From NCBI GenBank assembly GCA_964035755.1, contig CAXIVR010000003.1, positions 174,219,589-174,283,588 of the forward strand: a DNA stretch of 64,000 nucleotides, read 5' to 3'. The translations under genes were made by a program, and so were the position numbers. Below, piece after piece: positions 56,111 to 64,000 of this stretch. The stretch comes from Teleogryllus oceanicus. Taxonomy: Eukaryota > Arthropoda > Insecta > Orthoptera > Gryllidae. The notes under the pieces are model-generated. The model saw only the letters and a program-made list of their open reading frames with translations, ran no database searches and was not told the origin of the DNA. Within the stretch, counting starts at the first letter, position 1; the number at the start of each line of letters is the position of its first letter.

Positions 56111-56890
56111 AGGGAGGGCAGGACTGGGCGAGACCGGGACAGATGGGGTAAGATGAGAGAGGAGAGGCGTGGCAGGGAGGGACGAGGAAACGAAGTGAGA
56201 GAAAAGGGGATGATGAGCGAGGTGATGTGGGTAGGTGGGTAGAAGAGAGCGAACAAAGGAGTGGGGAGGTGTGTGTGTGTGGTGGAGAGAGGGAGAGAGA
56301 GAGAGGAGAGAGAGAGAGAGAAAAGAGAGAATGTCGGGGGAGAAGCAGAGAAGAGAGAGAAAAAAGGCAGAAAGAGGACAAGTGGACACAGCAGTGGCGG
56401 GGAAAAGGCAGATAGAGTGATGAGGAAAGGAGAGGCGGGGGGAATGACAGGATGAAAGGACAGGCAGGCAGATAAGGGAGAAGACAGGCGGGGAGATAAG
56501 AAAAATGGGAGGCGTAGAGAAGCGAGCAGAGGGACGAGACAAGAAGCGAGAAGTGTAGAAGTGGAAAAGGAGAAGTGGATAAAATTGAGACGAACAAATG
56601 AGTATAGGGTTGAAGGAGCGGGAAGATGGACAGAAAACCGAGAGGCGGAGTTATGAGAGGAAATGAGGAAACGGATGGGAGTTAAGGGACATCGAGTGAA
56701 AAGGGAGGAAATAGGAGGAGGGCCGGCAGGGTGAAGTGCGTCGAGAAAGGGGCAAATCGGTGCGTGGCGGTGCCTCATAGGAGTCGAAAGACCCGACATT
56801 GGCGAGCGACATGAAACCGGGCTGACACCTGCCGCGCGGCGTGTTAGCCGCGGTGACGACCACGGACGCGGAGCGTCACTGGGCCATTCC
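56111..56890. other. Purine-rich low-complexity stretch
   Basis: GA-biased sequence with GAGAGAGAG runs (56285-56330). The Leu/Ser/Pro-rich minus-strand frames are by-products of composition. Confidence 0.6.
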
Positions 56891-56989
56891 GAAAGACGTG
56901 GCGTGGCGCGGTGCAAAGTAAATGGGATGATGTTGATGGATGTAGAACAGGCTGTGAAGAACGAAGAAGAGATGGAGCGGTGTGGAAAA

Positions 56990-58400
56990 AAGCAGCACTG
57001 CATGCGGCGAGGAGTGAGGTTAAGAAGTGAGATGGAGCCAAGTGGCGTAAGGCGGTCGCGGGAATGGGGTAAAAAAGCGGGATGGAGCGGAGTGGTGCAA
57101 GGCAGCACTGGACGGCGCGAAGAGTAGGGTAAAGAAGCGGGATGGAGCGGAGTGGCGCAAGGCAGCACTGGACGGCGCGAAGAGGGGTAAAGAAGCGGAT
57201 GGAGCGGTGTGGCCAAGGCAGCACTGGACGGCGCGAAGAGTAGGGTAAAGAAGCGGGATGGAGCGGAGTGGCGCAAGGCAGCACTGGACGGCGCGAAGAG
57301 TAGGGTAAAGAAGCGGGATGGAGCGGAGTGGCGCAAGGCAGCACTGGACGGCGCGAAGAGTGGGGTAAAGAAGTGGAATGGAGTGGAGTGGCGCAAGGCA
57401 GCACTGGAAGGCGTGAGGATTGGGGTAAAGGAGCGGATGGAGCGAAGTGGCGCAAAGCAGTCCTGGATGTCGCGAGGAGTGGGGTAAAAATCGGAATGGA
57501 GCGAAGTGGCGCAAGGCAGCTCTGGACGGCGCGAAGAGTGGGGTAAAGAAGCGGGATGGAGCGGAGTGGCGCAAGGCAGCTCTGGACGGCGCGAAGAGTG
57601 GGGTAAAGAAGCGGGATGGAGCGGAGTGGCGCAAGGCAGCACTGGAAGGCGTGAGGATTGGGGTAAAGGAGCGGATGGAGCGAAGTGGCGCAAAGCAGCC
57701 CTGGATGTCGCGAGGATGGGGTAAAAATCGGAATGGAGCGGTGTGGCGCAAGGCAGCACTGGACGGCGCGAAGAGTGGGTAAAGAAGCGGGATGGAGCGG
57801 TGTAGCACAAAGCAGCCCTGGACGGCGCGAGGAGTGGGATAAAGAAGCGGGATGGAGCGGAGTGGCGCAAGGCAGCCCTGGACGGCGTGAGGATTGGGTA
57901 AAGGAGCGGGATGGAGCGAAGTGGCACAAGGCAGCACTGGATGTCGTTAGAAGTGGGGTAGAAAAGCGGAGTGGAGCGTAGTGGCGCAAAGCAGCACTGG
58001 ATGTCGCGAGGAGTGGGTAAAGAAGCGGGATGGAGCGGAGTAGCACAAAGCAGCCCTGGACGGCGTGAGGATTGAGGTAAAGAAGCGGGATGGAGCGGAG
58101 TGGCACAAGGCAGCACTGGATGGCGCGAGGAGTGGGGTAAGAAGCGGGATGGAGCGGAGTGGCGCAAGGCAGCACTGGATGTCGCGAGGAGTGGGGTAAA
58201 GAAGCGGGATGGAGCGGAGTGGCGCAAGGCATCACTGATGGCATGAGGAGCAGGGTGAAAAAGCGGGGTGAAGCGGTGTGGCACAAGGCAGCACTGGATG
58301 TCGCGAAGAATGGGGTGAGAAAGCGGAGTGGAGCGGTGTGGCGCAAGACAGCACTGAAGCGGGTTGAAGAGCGTGGCGGAGCGGGACGAGACGTGGCGAG
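56990..58400. repeat. 60-bp tandem satellite, about 22-23 units
   Basis: The unit reads GGGTAAAGAAGCGGGATGGA, GCGGAGTGGCGCAAGGCAGC, ACTGGACGGCGCGAAGAGTG (60 bp). Adjacent units at 57241 and 57301 are identical; others differ by substitutions and 1-2-bp indels. A four-unit block starting near 57366 recurs near 57606, showing a 240-bp higher-order period. Because 60 is a multiple of 3 and the unit lacks stops on the minus strand, frames of up to 859 codons (55705-58284) with a 20-residue period run through it. I judge these non-coding. Confidence 0.95.
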
Positions 58401-60444
58401 GCGAAGCGAGGAGGGAAGACTATTCCTTGGCGTTTCTGACGGCGCCATAACATGGAGTGGACGCTTGGGCATCTGGCGAGCAGTGCACGACCGTGAATAA
58501 GTGGTTGTTCGGAAGTTAGAGAATTATGACGGATCGTATCTTCCTCCAAAGAGTATCTCGTTGTGTTAACGCCTACGGTAGATGTGTGAGAATAACTAAT
58601 AATGGACTGTGAATAACTTTGAAAGAGAATAATGTTGAACGTGTACAAAGGTGCAAGGAAATTACTTGGCGTAAAAAAAAGTGAATTTGTTAATCCTTAA
58701 AAAATAAAACAATCGTTCGAGATATTTTTTCTTATGTCAAAGAATGTTAATTTCAATTCGCAAACATAAACTTCTCAATCACAAGCATACGTCATTTTAT
58801 GGCTTTTTTTCATTACCTTTCAGTATCCTGGTGTTATATGTGGCCGTGACGTCTTTGGGATACACGTACTTTTTACTACCTTCCATCACGAGTGTGGAAA
58901 TATTTATGCACAAAGAGCGTTATTAGAGTTCTAATGGTCGCGGGACACTAAAGTCCGCTGGCAAAAGACCTTGGAGTGTTTGTTACTGCTCGATCACTAC
59001 CAGTAAACACCAGTGTAACAACCAATATTTTATTTTTTATCTAATACTAAAGATTTAGATTTACCTAATTGTTAATTAACTAGATGATAACTTCACTTCG
59101 ATTGTGAAATCTTGATTTTTATCTGTATGAACATCCTATTTCCGTCCTATAATTTACTTCATTATTCCCTCTCATAATTTCCTCCTTAAGAGAATATAAG
59201 CGTCATCCAACTGTTTCCATTTTTCTTTCGCAATCACAATCCTATCTAGCCATATAAGTTATGTGGCACATGTTGAACACAGAAGACCGTAACAAAAAAT
59301 AATGTGTCAGTAAAAAATAGCATTTTTTAAAATTATATTTTATTTTGCTATTAGTTTGTGAATAAACATTTGGCAAAATTACATAAATTTATTTAAACTA
59401 GAACTTGAGAAGAGCAAAGTCCATTGAACGTACTCTACTCATGTTTCATTAGTAATAGCTAACAAACTTTATTAATTTTTTATTTGATTTGATAGATAGA
59501 TATAATGATACATATTTAGAACATGAAATTATTATAATGAACAATTTACACTCGATATGCTAGGTCTAAAGAATGATATCGTTAAAGTCGTCTATTGATG
59601 TCACCATTGTCTAATAAGTTGATGGCTAGAAAATGTGTACGGTTATGTAGTCTTTGTAGGTATTTTGCACTGGTCTTCTTGATTTCTTCTTTTATTGTTG
59701 GTATCTGTAAGTCTTCGTACAATGTTGCTTCGTTAGTAGCAGAGGGACTTTAAAATTTTTTATGAATTTTTTTTGTGCGATGCTTAAAAATCATTTTCTT
59801 CCCCAGAAGGCAGTTTAACCTTCAATGTTTTAGGCATAATTCTTTCCTTATATTCTTGATATTGTTTTTCACGTGAGCTTTCAGACCAGAGTAAGTCCAA
59901 GATATTTTGACGACTGATTTTGAGGAATAGATTGCGAACCGATTTTTGTAGGTGGTGACTTGAATGACTTGACAGACCGAAGGCAACTTGAATAGCATTT
60001 GAAGATACAGGCACGAGATCATGAACTAATAAAGTTATTCCTTCGTAGATTTCACCATATTTGGAATCAGTATTAAACTAGTAGCAAAATTGCTAAACAT
60101 GTCTCTCAGAATACGTTCTTAAATTTAGTGGTAATTGGAAATTTCAAATAATAAAAGTTTGCAATTTCTATTTTGCAAATTAATACATACTTCCAACCAA
60201 CTCCAATAGTTTCTTTATTCTTGAGAATGTTCCGAAAGTTGTATAATCTAATATCAAATTATATGAGTCCATTTACAATCCTTGAAAATAATTTCTGTGG
60301 TTCTTTAAGATAACATATGCTTTCTGGTTATGGTTATTCAGATTCTATTTACGATATAATTTTCGATACCTCCTAATTCCCCGTCTCGTGATAGTTTAAT
60401 TATTTTGTATTCGGTTAGCGTTCATTATGTTGTTAATGATGTTA

Positions 60445-60485
<41 letters not shown>

Positions 60486-60615
60486 TATAAGTATCACAAT
60501 TAGTATTATTCCGGCCTCACGAACATGATAAATGCTGAAATCAGCATTTTCCCAAATACAATTCGTAACTTTTTCATCAAGATAATTTACCTCCTGCTTT
60601 CAGCTGCACAGATAT
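58401..60615. other. AT-rich non-coding stretch
   Basis: No gene called. The minus-strand frame 59784-60014 ends with KERIMPKTLKVKLPSGEEND, which looks more protein-like than its surroundings, but I do not recognise the family and the frame is short. An (ATT)n microsatellite lies at 60444-60486. Confidence 0.4.
60444..60486. repeat. (ATT)n microsatellite
   Basis: About fourteen units of ATT/TTA, preceded by GTTATTGTT. Confidence 0.95.
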
Positions 60616-60619
60616 TTTA

Positions 60620-60839
60620 CTTTCGGTAGGTTGCAGGAGGCGTCAGCGCTGAGGGCGGCCGAAACTGCAAGTGGGCGCCGAAATGGAAGCTTTCTCCCGG
60701 TTGGCACTGCGTTCTAGCGCCGGTCGCGAGGTCACCGTGACGGAGGAAAGGCGCAGGCGTGGGCGAGACGGCAGCGGTGACAGCCGGGGAGAAGCACAAG
60801 ATCCGCGGTGAGTAATCGCGCGCGACGGCACCTACAGGC
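60620..60839 (+). promoter_or_regulatory. GC-rich unique segment with a strong splice donor
   Basis: CpG-rich, non-repetitive DNA directly before the 14-bp array. It contains GTCACCGTGAC (11-nt inverted repeat near 60730) and ATCCGCG|GTGAGTAA, a near-ideal donor with GT at 60808-60809. It might be the first non-coding exon of a plus-strand gene. No acceptor partner is visible. Confidence 0.3.
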
Positions 60840-63700
60840 AGACGGTGGGCGAAGGTTCACGAGGAAGGCAAGCGGGTGAGCGAAGGCGGACGGGCAAAAG
60901 CAGGTGGGCGAAGGCGGACAGGCAAAGGCGGGCGGGCAAAGGCGGACGGATGGGCGAATGACAGCTGACGGGCGAAGGTGGGCGGGCGAAGGTGGGCGGG
61001 CGAAGGTGGGCGGGCGAAGGTGGGCGGGCGAAGGTGGGCGGGCGAAGGTGGGCGGGCGAAGGTGGGCGGGCGAAGGTGGGCGGGCGAAGGTGGGCGGGCG
61101 AAGGTGGGCGGGCGAAGGTGGCGGGAAGGTTGGCGGCGAAGTGGGCGGCGAAGGTGGGGGCGAAGTGGGCGGCGAAGGTGGGCGGGCGAAGTGGCGAAGG
61201 TGGCGGGCGAAGGTGGCGGGCGAAGGTGGGGCGAAGGTGGCGGCGAAGGTGGGGCGAAGGTGGCGGCAACGGCGAAGGTGGGCGGCGAAGGTGGGTGGGC
61301 GGGCGAAGGTGGGCGGCGAAGGTGGGCGGCGAAGGTGGCGGAAGGTGGCGGCGAAGGTGGCGGGCGATGGCGGAAGGTGGCGGGGAAGGTGGCGGCGAAG
61401 GTGGGCCGAAGGTGGCGCGAAGGTGGGCGCGAAGTGGCGGCGAAGGTGATGGGCGAAGGTGGCGGAAGGTGGCGGCGTCGAAGTGGCGGCGAAGGTGACG
61501 GGAATGGGAAGCGAAGGTGGCGCGAAGGTGCGGGCGAAGGTGGGGCGAAGGTGGGCGGGCGAAGTGGCGAATGGGCGGCGAAGGTGGCGGCGAAGGTGGC
61601 GGGCGAAGGTGGACGGGCGAAGGTGGCGGCAAGGTGGGGGAAGGTGGGCGAAGGTGGCGGCGAAGGTGCGGGCGAAGGTGGCGGCGAAGGTGGGCGGGCG
61701 AAGGTGGGCGGGCGAAGGTGGCGGGCGTGGGCGGGCGAAGGTGGCGGGCGAAGGTGGCGGCGAAGGTGGCGGCGAAGGTGGCGGCGAGGTGGCGGGCGAA
61801 GGTGGCGGCGAAGGTGGGCGGGCGAAGGTTGGCGGGCGAAGGTGGGCGGGCGAAGGTGGGCGGGCGAAGGTGGGCGGGCGAAGGCTGGCGGGCGAAGGCA
61901 GGCTGGCGGGCGAAGGCGGACGGGCAAAAGCAGGTGGGCGAAGGCGGACAGGCAAAGGCGGGCGGCAATGGCATGACTGACGGGCGAGGTCGCGAGGTGG
62001 CGGCGAAGGTGGGCGGGCGAAGGTGGGCGGGCGAAGGTGGGCGGGCGAAGGTGGGCGGGCGAAGGTGGGCGGGCGAAGGTGGGCGGGCGAAGGTGGGCGG
62101 GCGAAGGTGGGCGGGCGAAGGTGGGCGGGCGAAGGTGGGCGGGCGAAGGTGGGCGGCAAGGTGGCGCAGTGCGCGAAGGTGGGCGAAGGTGGCGGGCGAA
62201 GTGGCGGGCAGGTGGCGGGCGAAGGTGGCGGCAAGGTGGGGCGAATGGGCGGCAAGGTGGGCGGCGAAGGTGGGCGGCGAAGGTGGCGCGAAGGTGGCGG
62301 GAAGGTGGCGGGCGAAGGTGGCGGCGAAGGTGGGCACGGGCGCAAGGCTGACGGGCGAAGGCAGGCTGGCGGGCGAAGGCGGACGGGCAAAAGCAGGTGG
62401 GCGAAGGCGGACAGGCAAAGGCGGCGGCAAAGGCGGACGGATGGGCGAATGACAGCGACGGGCGAGGGTGGGCGGCGAAGGTGGCGGCGAAGGTGGCGGC
62501 GAAGCGTGGCGGCGAAGGTGGGCGGGCGAAGGTGGCGGCGAAGGTGCGGCGAAGGTGGGCGGCGAAGGTGGCGGGAAGGTGGCGGGAAGGTGGGCGGGCG
62601 AAGGTGCGGCGAAGGTGGGCGGGCGAAGGTGGCGGCGAAGGTGGGCGGCGAAGGTGGCGGCGAAGGTGGGCGGGCGAAGTGGGCGGGCGAAGGTGGGCGG
62701 CGAAGGTGGGCGGCGAAGGTGGCGAATGGCTGGGCTGGGCGAAGGTGCGGGCGAAGTGGCGGCGAAGGTGGGCAGGCGAAGGTGGGCGGGCGAAGGTGGG
62801 CGGGCGAAGGTGGGCGGGCGAAGGTGGGCGGCGAAGGTGGGCGGGCGAAGGTGGCGGGCGAAGGTGGGCGGGCGAGGCGGCGGGGGCGAAGGTGGGCGGA
62901 CGAGTGGGGGCGAAGGTGGGCGGCGAAGGTGGCGCGAAGGTGGGCGGGCGAAGGTGCGGGCGAAGTGGCGGGCGAAGGTTGGCGGGCGAAGGTGGGCGGG
63001 CGAAGGTGGCGGGCAGGTGGCGGCAAGGCGGACGGGCAAAAGCAGGTTGGCGAAGGCGGACAGGCAAGGCGGCGGGCAAAGGCGGCGGGGGCGATAGCGC
63101 GGCGAAGGTGGCGGCGAAGGTGGCGGGCGAAGGTGGCGGGCGAAGGTGGCGGGCGAAGGTGGGCGGGCGAAGGTGGGCGGGCGAAGGTGCAGGTGGCGGC
63201 GAAGGTGGGCGGGCGAAGGTGGGCGGGCGAAGGTGGGCGGCGAAGGTGGGCAAGGTGGCGGGCGAAGGTGGCGGGCGAAGGTCGGCGAAGGTGGGCGGGC
63301 GAAGGTGGGGGAAGGTGGCGGCGAAGGTGGGGGCGAAGGTGGGCGGGCGAGTGGCGCAGGTGGCGGGCGGGTGCAGGCGAGTGGGCGGCGAAGGTGGCGG
63401 GCGAAGGTGGGCGGGCGAAGGTGGGCGGGCGAAGGTGGCGCGAAGTGGGCGGGCGAATGGCGAATGGGCGGGCGAAGGTGGCGGGCGAAGGTGGGCGGGC
63501 GAAGGTGGGCGGGCGAGGTGGGCGGGCGAAGGCGAAGGTGGGCGGGCGAAGGTGGGCGGGCGAAGGTGGGCGGGCGAAGGTGGGCGGGCGAAGGTGGGCG
63601 GGCGAAGGCTGACGGGCGAAGGCTGACGGGCGAAGGCTGACGGGCGAAGGCTGACGGGCGAAGGCTGACGGGCGAAGGCAGGCTGGCGGGCGAAGGCGGA
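60840..63700. repeat. 14-bp GC-rich minisatellite array, about 2.9 kb
   Basis: The dominant unit is GGGCGGGCGAAGGT, with variants lacking one or more Gs (GGCGGCGAAGGT, GGCGAAGGT). Runs of identical units occur at 60970-61110, 62000-62150, 63530-63600. A separate block of about 90 bp (GGCGGACGGGCAAAAGCAGG, GGCGAAGGCGGACAGGCAAA) recurs at about 60880-60975, 61905-61985, 62370-62465 and 63020-63085. The right end carries GGGCGAAGGCTGAC units (63605-63680). No stops occur in several frames, giving frames of up to 978 codons that are not considered genes. Confidence 0.95.
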
Positions 63701-64000
63701 TGGGCGACGGCCGGCTGACGGGCGAAGGTGGGCGGGCAAGGGCGGGCTGGGGGGCGGGCGGGCAGTCACTCGGGCAGGCGGGCGGGCAGTCACTCGGGCA
63801 GGCGGGCGGGTGGGTGGGTGGGCGAAGGCGAGCGCGCGAAGCTAGGTGGAGAAAATGAGCGGGCGGGCGAAAATAACCAGGCGGGCGTAGGTGGGTGTGC
63901 GAAGGCGGACGGGCGAAGGTAGGGGTGAAGCGAATAGGTGACGGTAGGCGAGTGAAGGCTGGCAGATGAAACTGGGCTGATGAAGGTAGGTGGGGAGGCG
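63701..64000. repeat. Degenerate right flank of the 14-bp array
   Basis: Contains GGGCGGGCAGTCACTCGGGCAG twice in tandem (about 63756-63805) and decaying GGGCGAAGG-like motifs to the end of the window. The array may continue beyond it. Confidence 0.8.

Noticed and set aside
55705..58284. 859-codon minus-strand open frame over the 60-bp satellite
   Set aside because: It is generated by stop-free tandem units and runs on into GA-rich and CpG-rich DNA. Overlapping frames are equally open, and units contain 1-2-bp indels. No domain or splice context.
60840..63700. CRISPR-like regular repeats
   Set aside because: The repeats are short tandem units without unique spacers, in a eukaryotic genome.
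60857..63793. 978-codon minus-strand and 529-codon plus-strand frames over the 14-bp array
   Set aside because: Low-complexity Pro/Arg/His or Gly/Arg/Trp repeats on both strands at once, caused by lack of stops in the array.

Overview
The window looks like a gene-poor, repeat-rich stretch of a nuclear animal genome, most likely an insect with a large genome. The only coding sequence I can support is one exon of an insect-type biogenic amine receptor (minus strand, 32734-33387). It is the first coding exon of an alpha2-adrenergic-like octopamine receptor. It ends at a clean splice donor, and I find no further receptor exon in the remaining 32.7 kb downstream, so that intron is very long. Base composition is AT-rich, broken by short, very GC-rich islands. 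A hemimetabolous or polyneopteran insect (cockroach, termite, stick insect or grasshopper type) would fit, but that is inference.

Layout. 0-32 kb: AT-rich non-coding DNA with many copies of one tRNA-derived SINE of about 565 bp, simple repeats, small hairpins, a second SINE-like element and a palindromic MITE of about 235 bp. 32.6-38.2 kb: the receptor exon, its upstream region, a CpG island (36.1-37.96 kb) that may be a promoter, and a second copy of the MITE. 38.2-47.8 kb: a 0.7-kb polypyrimidine tract, a SINE carrying a (GA)n expansion, a 617-bp PIF/Harbinger-like MITE with TTA target duplications, a 52-nt perfect hairpin, and a pair of inverted repeat arms of about 0.5 kb each. 47.8-64 kb: three unrelated GC-rich tandem arrays (12-bp units at 47.9-48.65 kb, 60-bp units at 56.9-58.4 kb, 14-bp units at 60.8-63.7 kb), separated by more SINE copies and AT-rich DNA.

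The SINE dominates the window, with about nineteen copies or fragments on both strands. Two copies have perfect 13-bp target-site duplications and one has a 10-bp duplication with one mismatch. Together these fix its ends: a tRNA-like head with a pol III B box, a CA-rich linker, and a tail of AATC repeats. Two copies carry another copy inserted in the same internal CA-rich linker. I do not recognise the family by name.

The long open frames in the GC-rich arrays and CpG island (up to 978 codons) are by-products of stop-poor tandem repeats and are not called as genes. I found no CRISPR array, bacterial-type operon, viral gene or intact transposase.
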